NCBI GenBank assembly: GCA_029265995.1 | Contig: JAJUFM010000006.1 | Span: 1 to 51,608 of the forward strand | Length of the DNA stretch: 51,608 nt | DNA from: Rhodospirillaceae bacterium | GTDB lineage: Bacteria; Pseudomonadota; Alphaproteobacteria; Kiloniellales; DSM-21159 | Direction of reading: 5' to 3' | Shown here: piece by piece, positions 31,601 through 41,175 of the stretch | How the letters are laid out: each line of letters starts with the position of its first letter | Position numbering within the stretch: position 1 is the stretch's first letter | Made by a program: the position numbers and the translations under genes | The notes under the pieces: generated by a model | Databases searched by the model: none | Told to the model about the DNA's origin: nothing | What the model saw: the letters and a program-made list of their open reading frames with translations, nothing else

Positions 31601-32314
31601 CACAAGGTCTATCTCAGAACCGGTGAATACGAGGACGGCCGACTGGGCGAGATCTTTGTCGACATGCACAAGGAAGGCGCCGCTTTCCGAAGCATGATGA
31701 ACAACTTCGCAATCGCCATTTCCATCGGCTTGCAATACGGCGTTCCGCTCGAGGAGTATGTCGAGGCCTATACCTTCACGCGTTTCGAGCCCTCCGGCAT
31801 GGTCGAGGGTAACGACACCATCAAGATGGCCACCTCGGTCATCGACTATATCTTCAGGGAGCTCGCCATTTCCTATCTCGGGCGGACCGACCTTGCCCAT
31901 GTATCCCCGGACGATCTGGCCCCGGATACCATGGGCAAGGGGGAAGGGCAGTCGACCGTAGAGCCCGCAATGGCCGATCCGGCAGCCGACGCCGTGCGCA
32001 AGACGGTAGAGCGGGTGGCGTCGAGAGGTTTTGTGCGCAACCGCCTGACAGTCTTCTCTGGTGGTGCAGCGGCAGCAGTCGCACGGCAGCCGGAAACCGA
32101 GGCGCGCCTGCAAAGCCAAGTCGTCGAAGCGGTGCAAACGGTGCAAACCGCCAGCATCTCGCAGGAGATCAGCTCCAAGGTGGAGCAGTCGCGCATCGCA
32201 CGAATGAAGGGCTACGAGGGCGATCCCTGCGGCGAGTGCGGCAACTTCACCCTTGTGCGCAATGGCACCTGCATGAAGTGCGATACTTGCGGCGGCACCA
32301 GCGGCTGTAGCTGA
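28649..32314 (+). CDS. nrdJ: Vitamin B12-dependent (class II) ribonucleotide reductase
   Basis: 1221 aa; [55 protein letters not shown]-terminal [31 protein letters not shown]. Confidence 0.97.
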   Translation: MRIERFFTEEGRDVYEDVPFRTTSSEIRNPDGSTVFSAEDVEVPAEWSQVASDILAQKYFRKRGVPRSLRRVEEEGVPAFLWRSQPDEKALAKLPLEERMGGETSAKQVFDRLAGTWAYWGWKGGYFDSEKDAAAFFDEVRFMLATQVAAPNSPQWFNTGLHWAYGIDGPSQGHHYVDYRTGKLQRSESAYEHPQPHACFIQSVDDDLVNDNGIMDLWTREARLFKYGSGTGTNFSRIRGEKEPLSGGGKSSGLMSFLKIGDRAAGAIKSGGTTRRAAKMVTVDLDHPDIEDYIDWKVKEEQKVAALVVGSKLCNQHLNAVMEACHAQEGEDRLDPKANALLKAAIKAARKALIPENYIQRVIQLAGQGYRGIEFPVYDTDWDSEAYLTVSGQNSNNSVRVSNDFIQAVLNDDEWHLTSRVDGKVVRTLKARDLWDKIGFAAWSSADPGVQYDTTINEWHTCPASGRINASNPCSEYMFLDDTACNLASLNLMTFRPEDGRFDIEAYQHAVRVWTLVLEISVMMAQYPSPKIAQLSYDFRTLGLGYANLGGLLMSMGLSYDSDEGRALCGALTAVMTGTSYATSAEIAKELGAFPSYEPNKAHMLRVIRNHRRAAHGEEAGYEGLSVLPVALDHANCPDEALSAAARASWDRALALGKKHGFRNAQVTVIAPTGTIGLVMDCDTTGIEPDFALVKFKKLAGGGYFKIINRTVPAALSQLGYSESQIEAMIRYAVGHGTLAGSPGINHESLKAKGIAGAALEAVEAALASAFDIRFAFNKWTLGEEFCRDVLGFTDAQLGDLNFDMLAELGFSKQDIEAANTYVCGAMTLEGAPHLKEEHLPIFDCANPCGRIGKRYLSVESHIRMMAAAQPFISGAISKTINMPNSSNVEECKDAYLLSWKLGLKANALYRDGSKLSQPLSASLLEDEVEEEEATVEKILEAPQAERAAMVAERVVERVVERLVRRERLPQRRKGYTQKAVVGGHKVYLRTGEYEDGRLGEIFVDMHKEGAAFRSMMNNFAIAISIGLQYGVPLEEYVEAYTFTRFEPSGMVEGNDTIKMATSVIDYIFRELAISYLGRTDLAHVSPDDLAPDTMGKGEGQSTVEPAMADPAADAVRKTVERVASRGFVRNRLTVFSGGAAAAVARQPETEARLQSQVVEAVQTVQTASISQEISSKVEQSRIARMKGYEGDPCGECGNFTLVRNGTCMKCDTCGGTSGCS

Positions 32315-32375
32315 CGGCTATCGCATGAACTGAGGAGGGGGCGGGACTGCTCCGGCTCACCTCCAACCTAAGTGC

Positions 32376-32409
32376 ACGGGCGGCTCGTTCTAACAGATGA
32401 GCCGCCCGT
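32376..32409 (+). terminator. Candidate hairpin downstream of nrdJ
   Basis: ACGGGCGGCTC (32376-32386) / GAGCCGCCCGT (32399-32409); only a weak T tract follows. Confidence 0.5.
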
Positions 32410-32490
32410 CTCCGTCAGCGTTGAAGAGAAGCCGAGGGCAGGGGGCTGATACGGGGATCCGTTTCGCTTTCAGAGCGTGGATGGAGGACG

Positions 32491-33462
32491 TTAGAAGCTC
32501 TTGATCGGTAATTCCCTCACGCCCTCCAAGAAATTTCCTATCCTGTGTTTCCACGGATTTTCTTGGGGCCAAGAATACTCTACCACTCCAGACGCTGGCC
32601 GGATCATCACAGTGTAAAGTGTGCCCAACCCTTCACTGTAAGCAGTTCGATATAATGGTAGCTGGTGGAATGCGCTGACGAATGTCGCCAAATCTGGGGT
32701 TGTAGCTCTGAGCCGATCCAGGAGGTCTGCACGCTCCGCTGTTTCAGACCAGCTATTTCCTTCTGGCCACTCCAAAGCTAGTTGATGGTTGGTCGTAACC
32801 GCTCTCTTCCGCACGACCATCGGCCTATCTGGCGATAAAAAAGCCACTGCGTAGTCGCCACTTCTGTCGAGAAGAACGACATTGCTGACGGTCTGCGCCG
32901 GAAGGCGTTCCAGAGTTTTAATGGCTTCTGTAATGGTGGAGCAGGTTTCCAGCGCGTAACGCAGGAGCAACGGTGTCTGAAAACCCTCTCTGCCGTGCGC
33001 AAGCCTCCCACCAAAGGTGAGGGCGACCGCCAGACCTTTCGAGTTTAGACCGTCAAGACAGCCAATCCATGCCTCTGAGGTGGCTAGCACATCGTGATCC
33101 AGCCACTGGCTATGCAGGATCGTTCCCTCGAAGAACTCAGGCGTGAAGTCGTAGTTGCGAACCAGGATGGGCTCACTGCTCGGCGCGATGGCTACGCTGC
33201 ACCCGGAAATGATGGGCGGCGTACGAAAGAGGGATAAAGCGCGCTGGGCAATCTCGTCAGAGCTCACCAATCTACACACGCGATCATAGAGAGGTAGGAG
33301 CTCCGGCATATGCGCGGCGATCGCGATTCTCGCCTCCTCGACAGTTGGCCGAGAACCTACTCCCTCGCTCAGATACCAATCGCGATAGCGGGGCCACGTT
33401 TCAGTGAAGCGGTTTCTCCACTTTTCTGCAGGCAGCGCCTCGGAAACGGCGAAGAACTTCAT
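32491..33462 (-). CDS. C45-type Ntn hydrolase (acyl-CoA:6-APA acyltransferase-like)
   Basis: Candidate nucleophile in ISGCSVAIAPSSEPILVRNYDF; WIGCLDGLNSKGLAVALTFGGR; VSNVVLLDRSGDYAVAFL. Confidence 0.72.
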   Translation of the reverse strand: MKFFAVSEALPAEKWRNRFTETWPRYRDWYLSEGVGSRPTVEEARIAIAAHMPELLPLYDRVCRLVSSDEIAQRALSLFRTPPIISGCSVAIAPSSEPILVRNYDFTPEFFEGTILHSQWLDHDVLATSEAWIGCLDGLNSKGLAVALTFGGRLAHGREGFQTPLLLRYALETCSTITEAIKTLERLPAQTVSNVVLLDRSGDYAVAFLSPDRPMVVRKRAVTTNHQLALEWPEGNSWSETAERADLLDRLRATTPDLATFVSAFHQLPLYRTAYSEGLGTLYTVMIRPASGVVEYSWPQENPWKHRIGNFLEGVRELPIKSF

Positions 33463-33557
33463 GATTCCCTCGAACCCGTGGCAGTGTTCTTTCTACCATA
33501 ACCGGGCATAGATTGAATCCGGCATGGTGCTCCGGAGACCGCTCAACCATCCTTTTT

Positions 33558-34544
33558 TCAGCGAGGCGCTGCGGCTCGTTGAAGGCGGTCGTTAATGGCG
33601 CGGCCCAAACCTTGGTCAGGGATGGGCATGACCGCGATGGTCGTGATGCCGGCGGCGTCAAGCTCCCGAAGAGCTGCAAACAGGCGGGCCGCGGCTTCCT
33701 GCAAATCCCCTTCAGGGCTGAGGTTAATTTCCCTCTTGGCGCCGATGAGCGGCTTCGGCCCGAAAGCCAGAAGAGCCTCTTCCGGGCTGACGTGGGTCGC
33801 ATTGAGCCGTAGGCGACTGTTCGGCGCGTAGTGGCTGCTGAGCATACCGGGGGAGGTGATCGCGGTACTGGCGTCGGGCTGAAGCACTTCCTCGCCCAGT
33901 AGCTCGGCCAGTTGCTCTCCGGAAATGCCACCTGGGCGCAGCAGAACCGGCTGTTCTCCCAGGAGTGAGATCACTGTCGATTCCACGCCGACGGGGCAGG
34001 GACCGCCATCAAGAATCAGTTCCACCCGACCCTCCAGCTCCTCGACCACGTGCTCTGCGCGGGTGGGACTTACCTTGCCGGAACGATTAGCGCTAGGGGC
34101 CGCGACAGGTCGGGCAAGGCGAGCAAGAAGATCACGCGCAGGCTGGGGGGCCGGCACGCGTACGGCAAGGCTGGAGAGGCCCGCCGAGCAGAGCAGCGAT
34201 ACGCGAGATTCAGGCCGTCGCGGCAATACCAGTGTGAGCGCCCCTGGCCAGAATGCCTTTGCCAGGACTTGCGCTCGTGCGTCGAAGTAGACGTCGGGAA
34301 GAAGGGCTTCTGTATCCGGGTAGTGGCAAATGAGCGGATTGAAACTGGGGCGGCCCTTGGCCGAGAAGATTCTAGCAACAGCAGAATCGTTGGTCGCATC
34401 GGCTCCCAGGCCATAGACGGTCTCGGTGGGGAAGGCTACGAGACCGCCATTGCGCAGGATGGCAACCGCTTCGTCGATGGCCTCGCGATCGAGTTGGAGC
34501 ACGCGAGTTTGGATCAAATCCTTCATGGCGGGCAGCAGTGTCAC
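33558..34544 (-). CDS. tsaC: L-threonylcarbamoyladenylate synthase (Sua5 type)
   Basis: AVAILRNGGLVAFPTETVYGLGADATNDSAVARIFSAKGRPSFNPLICH; C-terminal Sua5 domain SPGMLSSHYAPN. Confidence 0.94.
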   Translation of the reverse strand: MTLLPAMKDLIQTRVLQLDREAIDEAVAILRNGGLVAFPTETVYGLGADATNDSAVARIFSAKGRPSFNPLICHYPDTEALLPDVYFDARAQVLAKAFWPGALTLVLPRRPESRVSLLCSAGLSSLAVRVPAPQPARDLLARLARPVAAPSANRSGKVSPTRAEHVVEELEGRVELILDGGPCPVGVESTVISLLGEQPVLLRPGGISGEQLAELLGEEVLQPDASTAITSPGMLSSHYAPNSRLRLNATHVSPEEALLAFGPKPLIGAKREINLSPEGDLQEAAARLFAALRELDAAGITTIAVMPIPDQGLGRAINDRLQRAAAPR

Positions 34545-34593
34545 TGCCAGCCATGGTCGTCAAGCGCAGGAAAGAACCGCCGTCCTGATACGG

Positions 34594-34625
34594 GACGGAG
34601 CCGCCTCCGGGGAAACGGCTCCGTC
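34594..34625 (-). terminator. Candidate hairpin downstream of the MDR oxidoreductase gene
   Basis: GACGGAGCCG (34594-34603) / CGGCTCCGTC (34616-34625); no T tract. Confidence 0.45.
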
Positions 34626-34833
34626 TTCGCCTAAATCACTGCTCCTCCAGCGCTTCCTCCCGGGTAGGAAACATCGGAGCACGTCGCCGCACGGGCATTG
34701 CGGCGGCGAAAGCGTCACCGGAAACCCGGCCACGTGGCGCTATAATGACTCACCATAAGCCGGCGGTCAATTTCGCAGCGTCAAGTGCGTAGAAGGCGGC
34801 CCGTAATTGCCCGGCGAAACACGAACCACTAGA

Positions 34834-35841
34834 TCAAAACTCCAGACAGATCTTTCCAAAGTGCCGACCAGACTCCTCATAGCGAAAGGCATCCGCAATC
34901 TCGGTCAGGTTAAAGCTGCGATCGATCACCGGACGCACAGTGGAGGCGTCCAGCGCCCGTATCATCTCAAGCTGATGGCGTCGGCTTCCGACGATCAACC
35001 CCTGGAGCCGAGCCTGCTTGGCCATCAAGCGGCCCGTGGGCACTTCACCTGAGCGGCCTGTTAGCACGCCGATTAAAGAGATGTGGCCGCCGACCCGTAC
35101 AGCAGTGATGGATTGGGACAGGGTTCCTGGGCCACCCACCTCGACCACATGATCAACTCCCCGGCCGCCAGTCCAGTCCCACGCGGTCTGGCCCCAGCTT
35201 TCATCCTTCTTGTAGTTGATCGTCAGATCGGCCCCCATCGCCTTGAGCCGCTCGAGCTTCTCGTCAGAAGAGGAAGTCGCGATCACAGTGGCACCCATCA
35301 TCTTCGCGAACTGGAGAGCGAAGATGGAGACGCCACCGGTCCCCAGGACCATCACCACGTCGCCGGCTTTGATGCCGTCATCCACCACAAGCGCACGCCA
35401 GGCAGTAAGACCGGCAGTGGTCAGTGTCGCTGCTTCGGCGTGGCTGAACTCGCGAGGGGCGAGCGTGAACCAGGTTGCCGGACAAACCACGACCTCCCGG
35501 GCATAACCATCGATACCGTCGCCAGGCGTAAAAGAGAAATCGCCGATCCTGGGCGGACCTTCGGCCCAGGTCGGGAAGAACACCGATACGACCCTGTCGC
35601 CTACGGCAAGCTCGCTTACCCCCGCTCCGACCGCCTCCACCACGCCGGCGCCATCGGACATGGGGATGCGTTGATCCGCAACACGATTCGGGAAGGCCGC
35701 AACCTGGTAGTCATGGTAATTCAGCGAACTCGCATGCAGGCGCACTCGAATTTCCCCGGGACCTGGCTCACCTGGGTCCGGAAGATCCACCAGTTGAAGT
35801 CGATCGAGCCCGCCGGGTGCATTGACCTTGATAGCCTTCAA
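34834..35841 (-). CDS. MDR superfamily NAD(P)-dependent alcohol dehydrogenase / quinone oxidoreductase-like
   Basis: MKAIKVNAPGGLDRLQLVDLPDPGEPGPGEIRVRLHASSLNYHD, GDVVMVLGTGGVSIFALQFAKMMGATVIATSSSDEKLERLKAMGAD. Confidence 0.88.
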   Translation of the reverse strand: MKAIKVNAPGGLDRLQLVDLPDPGEPGPGEIRVRLHASSLNYHDYQVAAFPNRVADQRIPMSDGAGVVEAVGAGVSELAVGDRVVSVFFPTWAEGPPRIGDFSFTPGDGIDGYAREVVVCPATWFTLAPREFSHAEAATLTTAGLTAWRALVVDDGIKAGDVVMVLGTGGVSIFALQFAKMMGATVIATSSSDEKLERLKAMGADLTINYKKDESWGQTAWDWTGGRGVDHVVEVGGPGTLSQSITAVRVGGHISLIGVLTGRSGEVPTGRLMAKQARLQGLIVGSRRHQLEMIRALDASTVRPVIDRSFNLTEIADAFRYEESGRHFGKICLEF

Positions 35842-35880
35842 AGCAGCTTCTCCCTGTAAAGTTGGTTTATTCTACTGCGC

Positions 35881-36561
35881 TCACGTGCGAAGCGCCTCTG
35901 CCTTCTCACCGATCACTGCGGCGATAATCCTCGGCAAGTCGCGGAAGTCATTGAAATTGGCCAGGTGAGGAATGGCTGTAATAGGCTTCTTTCGATAGCC
36001 CTCAGTAAAAAGCAAAAAAGGGAAGCCCGCCCTGTCGGCGGTTTCGCTATCAATCTCGCTATCCCCCACATAGAGCGTGGGCGCGGGGCCTAGCGCAGCG
36101 GCGGTCGCAAGAAGCGGGGCAGGATCAGGCTTCTTCACTGGCAGCGTGTCTCCGCCAAAAACGGCTGAGAAATGCTGAGCGACTTCCAACTCTTCAAGAA
36201 TCGTTCGTGAAATTGCGTGGGGCTTGTTCGTGCATACTGCCAGTCGATGCCCTTCCAGGCATAGGATGTGCAGGCACTCCGCTACGTACGGGTAGAGGCG
36301 GGTGAGTGCCGTGGGGGCTGCATTGTAGTGATGCATGAAGCGCGCCAGCAGCTTCTGGTGCCGAAACGCCTCCACCGCGCCAAAACAATGCTCCATCACC
36401 CGCTGAATGAGCATCGGCACGCCGTTTCCGATGAAGCGCTGAACGGTAGCCAGATCCAACGGCGCCAAGCCCTCCTCCTCCAGCATTTTGGCAACGGCAG
36501 AATGAAGGTCTCGCGCGCTGTCAATCAGGGTCCCGTCCAAGTCAAAAACGACGTTCGCCAT
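35881..36561 (-). CDS. HAD family hydrolase, phosphoglycolate phosphatase-like
   Basis: VVFDLDGTLIDSARDLHSAV, AVCTNKPHAIS, KKPDPAPLLATA, TLYVGDSEIDSETADRAGFPFLLFTEGY. Confidence 0.85.
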   Translation of the reverse strand: MANVVFDLDGTLIDSARDLHSAVAKMLEEEGLAPLDLATVQRFIGNGVPMLIQRVMEHCFGAVEAFRHQKLLARFMHHYNAAPTALTRLYPYVAECLHILCLEGHRLAVCTNKPHAISRTILEELEVAQHFSAVFGGDTLPVKKPDPAPLLATAAALGPAPTLYVGDSEIDSETADRAGFPFLLFTEGYRKKPITAIPHLANFNDFRDLPRIIAAVIGEKAEALRT

Positions 36562-36592
36562 AGAATTTCACTTCACTTCAAGGATTAAGAGG

Positions 36593-37669
36593 TCAGGGCA
36601 GAAGCGGTGCGTTGCGGCTGTCTACCCGCAAACTCACGTCGCTTCCGGCGGGATAATCCAGTCCATCGGGCTCGTGAAGCCGGTCAACGATGATCGTTCC
36701 ATCGGCGGTCTCCACCAGATAGCGGATTTGACTTCCTAAGAATTCGCGATGACGAATGCGGCCGCGGATCAGGCCCTCAGCCGGCTGATCGGTCAAAGCA
36801 ATATTCTGAGGCCGTAGCACGATGCGTTTGGCCTCAGGTAGTGCACGGGTAATCGGTAGGCGATGGCCACCCTTGGTTAGGAAGGCATCTTCCTGCAGCT
36901 GCCCATCAAGAATGTTCGCCGTACCGAGAAAGCCCGCCACGAAAGCATTGGCTGGATGATCATAGAGTTCTTGCGGGGGTCCAACCTGCTGGATAACTCC
37001 TCCATCCAGCACCGCCATGCGATCCGCTGTCGTGTTGGCCTCTTCCTGGTCGTGAGTGACGAAGATCGTGGTGAGTTGAAGCTTTCGCTGCAACGAGAGG
37101 AGTTCGCGCCGCATTTGAACCCGCAGCGCCGCATCCAGATTGGAAAGTGGCTCGTCCAGTAGGAGAACCTGGGGTTCAATGGCAATGGTGCGGGCAAGAG
37201 CAACCCGTTGTTGCTGCCCGCCTGAGAGCTGTGAGGGCATCCGTTCCGCCAGATCGAGCAGCCCGACCAGTTCCAGGGCTGCTTCGACCTTCGTATCTAT
37301 CTCCCGCTTCGGGAGGCGGCGTTCCTGGAGCCCAAAGGCAACGTTGTCGCGTACCGACATGTGGGGCCAGAGCGCATACGACTGGAACACCATGCCGACG
37401 TTCCGTTTCCATGGCGGCAGATCAACGACTTCCCGATCGCCGATGAGGATCCGGCCTTTGGGTCGAGGGCCGAATCCCGCTATAGCGCGCAACAGAGTCG
37501 ATTTGCCGGAGCCCGAGGGACCAAGAAAAGCAAAGAACTCGCCCGGCTCGATCTCCATGTCGATGCCGGCCAGCACCTTGGTGCGGCCGAAGGAAAGGTA
37601 AAGATCCTCTATGCGGATCCCGGCGGTTTCACGTTTCATATTGTTCTCCCGATACGCCGTCTGCGTCAT
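36593..37669 (-). CDS. ABC transporter ATP-binding protein (Fe/putrescine/organophosphate CUT1-like)
   Basis: FLGPSGSGKSTLLRAIAGF, LSGGQQQRVALARTIAIEPQVLLLDEPLSNLDAALR, C-terminal TOBE-like region; 4-bp overlap with the permease gene. Confidence 0.92.
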   Translation of the reverse strand: MTQTAYRENNMKRETAGIRIEDLYLSFGRTKVLAGIDMEIEPGEFFAFLGPSGSGKSTLLRAIAGFGPRPKGRILIGDREVVDLPPWKRNVGMVFQSYALWPHMSVRDNVAFGLQERRLPKREIDTKVEAALELVGLLDLAERMPSQLSGGQQQRVALARTIAIEPQVLLLDEPLSNLDAALRVQMRRELLSLQRKLQLTTIFVTHDQEEANTTADRMAVLDGGVIQQVGPPQELYDHPANAFVAGFLGTANILDGQLQEDAFLTKGGHRLPITRALPEAKRIVLRPQNIALTDQPAEGLIRGRIRHREFLGSQIRYLVETADGTIIVDRLHEPDGLDYPAGSDVSLRVDSRNAPLLP

Positions 37670-39402
37670 TGGCCGGAAGCCGGGATCACGGTCCGGTCAC
37701 GCTCGCGTTCGATGATGCGGTGGGACAGGTAGGTGCCTAGCGCCACGATCACGACGGCCAGAATACCCAAGGCAGCGCCGGCGCCGCGACCTGCAGGCGA
37801 TTGCATGTAAAGATAGATGCCATAGGCCAATGGCGCTTCGCTGGCACGGCTGACGAGCATGATGGTGGCTGAGAGCTCAACGGCCGCTGTCGCGAAACTG
37901 GTGACGAAGCCGGCTAAGATGCCCCCGGCCATAAGCGGCACGACGATGCGCCGGATCGTTCGAGACTTGCTCGCGCCCAGGTTCTCTGCTGCCTCTTCCA
38001 GCGCCAGGGAAAGCTGCTGGAGCGCCGCCATGCAGGACCGCAGCGCGTAGGGCAGGCGGCGGATCATCAGGGCGATGATGATGATCCCCCACCAGCTCGC
38101 CATGGGGCCCATGCCGAAGGGGAGTTGAATCCCGTGGAACATGCGCAAATAGCCGATACCCAGCACCACGCCGGGCACCGCTAGCGCGGCCGTTGCCATG
38201 TAGTCCAGCCACTTTCGGCCCGGCAAGCCCGTCCGGATCACGATGTAGGCGATCGCGGAGCCGATCAAGACGTCCAGCACTGCCGCAGAGCCGGCGTAGA
38301 GCAGCGTGTTGTAGATGTACTGGGTGGACTCCGTGAATACCGTCTGAAAGTGCTGCAGCGTGAAGCCGTCGGGCAGCGGGCTGAACGACCAGATCGTTCC
38401 GAATGCGAGAAGCACCAAGCCGAAGTGCGGCGACAACACCAGCGCTAGGATGAGGAAGATCACAAGGTAAGCTAGGATCTTTTCTCTTCGTGACAGCTGT
38501 CGCTTGGAAAGGCCACCGCCTCCCTTCTGTGTAGTGGCGTAGTCCTTGCCCCGCATGAACAGGAAAGACGCCCATAGCGAGAAGACGGAAAAGGCCACCA
38601 GGATAAAGGAGATGACATAGCCCATGGGATCATTGATGCCGACGCCGGTAATCCGGAGATAGGCTTGCGGGGCCAGCATCGTGTTGACGTTCAATAGCAG
38701 CGGGGTCCCCAGGTCGTCGAAAACCTTAATGAAGACGAGCGCCGCGCCTGCCAGGTAGCCGGGCATTGCCAAGGGAAAGACGATCCGTCTGAAAAGCCGG
38801 AGCCCGGAAGCGCCCAGATTTTGCGCCGCTTCTTCCATCGAGCGGTCGATATTGCGAAGCGCGGCTGACAGATTGATGAGAATAAAGGGGAAGTAGTGGA
38901 TCGACTGCACCAGGATGACGCCATTCAACCCCTCCATGAAGGGGATGCGGAAGCCGAAATACTGGTTCAGGAGCAGGTTCACGGTCCCGTTGCGCCCGAA
39001 GAGCAGCGACATGGCAACTGCTCCCACGAAGGGCGGCATGATCAGGGGAATGAAGCCCAGGCTTTGAATGAGAGCCGTCCCTGCGAAGTTGAAGCGGGTG
39101 GTGATATAGGCGAGCGGCAGGGCGATGATCGTGGCCACGACCACCGACATGGCGGAAACGTAGAAGGAATTGATGAAACTTTGCTGGAAAAGCGTGGTGT
39201 TGAAGAAGTCCTGGAAGTTCTGGAGCGTTAACGTCCCCGACCGAGCATCGAGGAAAGCGACATAGATAACCTGAGCGACAGGCAGCACCAGAAAAGCCAT
39301 CAGGAGGATGGCGATCAAAATGCCGACGACTGCGGCTCCCGATAGGCGTGGGAAGAGGGTAAAGCGAAGCGCGCGCGAGGATGCGGAATTGGTGGCACTC
39401 AT
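37666..39402 (-). CDS. ABC transporter permease, fused double-domain (FbpB/AfuB-like)
   Basis: 578 aa with two permease modules; EEA..LG motifs EEAAQNLGASGLRLFRRIVFPLAMPGYLAG and EEAAENLGASKSRTIRRIVVPLMAGGILAG. Confidence 0.9.
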   Translation of the reverse strand: MSATNSASSRALRFTLFPRLSGAAVVGILIAILLMAFLVLPVAQVIYVAFLDARSGTLTLQNFQDFFNTTLFQQSFINSFYVSAMSVVVATIIALPLAYITTRFNFAGTALIQSLGFIPLIMPPFVGAVAMSLLFGRNGTVNLLLNQYFGFRIPFMEGLNGVILVQSIHYFPFILINLSAALRNIDRSMEEAAQNLGASGLRLFRRIVFPLAMPGYLAGAALVFIKVFDDLGTPLLLNVNTMLAPQAYLRITGVGINDPMGYVISFILVAFSVFSLWASFLFMRGKDYATTQKGGGGLSKRQLSRREKILAYLVIFLILALVLSPHFGLVLLAFGTIWSFSPLPDGFTLQHFQTVFTESTQYIYNTLLYAGSAAVLDVLIGSAIAYIVIRTGLPGRKWLDYMATAALAVPGVVLGIGYLRMFHGIQLPFGMGPMASWWGIIIIALMIRRLPYALRSCMAALQQLSLALEEAAENLGASKSRTIRRIVVPLMAGGILAGFVTSFATAAVELSATIMLVSRASEAPLAYGIYLYMQSPAGRGAGAALGILAVVIVALGTYLSHRIIERERDRTVIPASGQ

Positions 39403-39440
39403 AAAAGCCTTCCAGGACTATTGGGCTGGACCAGGCAGAA

Positions 39441-39483
39441 GCGCGTTTGATCGGAGCGTTGGGAGGGCCCCGATCAAACGCGC
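39441..39483 (-). other. Intergenic hairpin 2 between SBP and permease genes
   Basis: Perfect 14-bp inverted repeat GCGCGTTTGATCGG (39441-39454) / CCGATCAAACGCGC (39470-39483). Confidence 0.7.
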
Positions 39484-39567
39484 GGTTTCAACCTAAATCA
39501 AAGGAGCAGAGCAGGATCAGGCCGCCTATCGTTTGGTTTCGAAGCCGCCTGGAACCAACCTGCTCGG

Positions 39568-39598
39568 GAGGTTCCGCTGCTTGGAGCGGCGGAACCTC
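39568..39598 (-). other. Intergenic hairpin 1 between SBP and permease genes
   Basis: GAGGTTCCGC (39568-39577) / GCGGAACCTC (39589-39598). Confidence 0.65.
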
Positions 39599-39633
39599 TT
39601 GCGCTCACTCCTTTGCTGATCGGGATTGCTGCC

Positions 39634-40950
39634 CTACAGAGAGGCCGCCTGCTCAGCCAACTCCCGCGCGCGACGGTAGTTATCGACGGTAAAGCTATCC
39701 CACTCCTGCTCTACCTCTGCCTGGCGACCCACGACTTCCGTATCGGCCGACTTGCGAGCAACCTGGAAAACGTCAGCGTAAGCAGGATCAAGCGATTGCT
39801 CCTCAGTGATCGGCAAGGCTTCGATCAAGGCGCGAGCTTCCGCAATCAAGGCGTGGGCTTCTTCGTTGCTGCTGTCCGCATGAGCGGCCTCGGCACGTTG
39901 AACTGCAGAGACAGCCTGACGAAGTTCATCGAGACGATAGGTAATCATGACGTCGAAAAGAGAGTTCACAAGGTTGTAGCGCGCGCCCGACTTGTCGACA
40001 TCAAAGATGATGGCGCCGGGTGCGAAGTCTTCATCGAAGGGATTCGGGAAGCCTTCTGGCGCGTTTGCATAGGCTTCCGGGTTGACCGGGAGGCGCATGA
40101 TGGCCGGATTCAACAGCACTTCCTGCCCTTGGGGGGAAAGTACGAACTCAACGAAGTCCTTGGCTCCCGCGGGACTGGGCGCGTTCTCAACGATGCCGAT
40201 GTTGGCGGGCACGATGGCCGTTACGCTCGGATAAACGAGTTCGACAGGAAAACCCGATGCCTTGGAGGCCAGCCCGAAGAAATCGATTACGATACCAAAG
40301 CCAGCGCTACCGGAGTTCACCGCGTCGGGCACGCCGAAGCTGCGTTCGGTCACCGTGTTCATGTTGCCCGAGATCCATTTCCACTTGGCCCAGCCATCTT
40401 CCCAGCCATCGCCCTGCAGCAGCGTTTCGACGGTCAGGTGCGTGGTGCCAGAGCGCGAAGGGGAGGACATGGCCACATGGCCGTTGTACTCCGCTCCCAT
40501 GAGATCTTCCCATTCCTGCGCGATTGGGAGTTCGTTCGCATCGACATAGCGCGTGTTGTACATGATGCCGTAGCCGGAGGCAGCAAAGCCGTAATAAAAG
40601 CCATCGGGATCGTTGATCGGGTAGGAGCCAATGCTATCGGGAATACCCTCTGCTGCTATATCGACCTTGGCCAACAGGTTCTGAGATTTCAGGACCTCGA
40701 AGGCATCAGGCGCGGACGCCCAGAAAATATCCGTTGTGTTGGAGCCCTGCGTTTCCTGGAGGAAGGCAACAGCCGCGTTGGTGTTCCGATTGACGACTTC
40801 CAGCTGGTGCTCCGGGTAGGCTTCTTCGAAAGCAGCCTTGAACGGTCCCGTCAGGTCCTGGGGAAAAGAGGTCACTACGGTAACCACGTCGGCCGAGGCC
40901 GCAGATAGGGTGATAAGGCTCAGCGCCGTGCCGAGCAGCAGCTTTCTCAT
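39634..40950 (-). CDS. ABC transporter periplasmic substrate-binding protein (AfuA/PgtC/FbpA-like)
   Basis: Signal peptide MRKLLLGTALSLITLSAASA; SPSRSGTTHLTVETLLQGDGWEDGWAKWKWISGNMNTVTERSFGVPDAVNSGSAGFGIVIDFFGLASKASGFPVELVYP; extra C-terminal helical region. Confidence 0.85.
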   Translation of the reverse strand: MRKLLLGTALSLITLSAASADVVTVVTSFPQDLTGPFKAAFEEAYPEHQLEVVNRNTNAAVAFLQETQGSNTTDIFWASAPDAFEVLKSQNLLAKVDIAAEGIPDSIGSYPINDPDGFYYGFAASGYGIMYNTRYVDANELPIAQEWEDLMGAEYNGHVAMSSPSRSGTTHLTVETLLQGDGWEDGWAKWKWISGNMNTVTERSFGVPDAVNSGSAGFGIVIDFFGLASKASGFPVELVYPSVTAIVPANIGIVENAPSPAGAKDFVEFVLSPQGQEVLLNPAIMRLPVNPEAYANAPEGFPNPFDEDFAPGAIIFDVDKSGARYNLVNSLFDVMITYRLDELRQAVSAVQRAEAAHADSSNEEAHALIAEARALIEALPITEEQSLDPAYADVFQVARKSADTEVVGRQAEVEQEWDSFTVDNYRRARELAEQAASL

Positions 40951-41175
40951 GTTTTCCTCCCTCGGGTAATTTTTGCCACAGCCCTCTAAGGGCGTGCAGT
41001 ATAGATCAGAGCGGATCCAGTCGGGGTCGCAAAACGATCCAGGTCGGATGCATGTAGATGCTATAGTGTGCCTAGCGGGCCGATAAGTTCAAGATATTGT
41101 TTTTTAAGCATAAAGTATCACCGCGCGGCCATGGCGCGGGCGGAAGTGAAGGGGGCGCGCCGGGTGCGGGAGTGT

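Noticed and set aside
30947-32146. 399-aa minus-strand ORF
   Set aside because: Antisense to nrdJ; no domain signature
39613-40908. 431-aa plus-strand ORF
   Set aside because: Antisense to the well-supported ABC substrate-binding protein gene; typical high-GC shadow ORF with no recognisable domain
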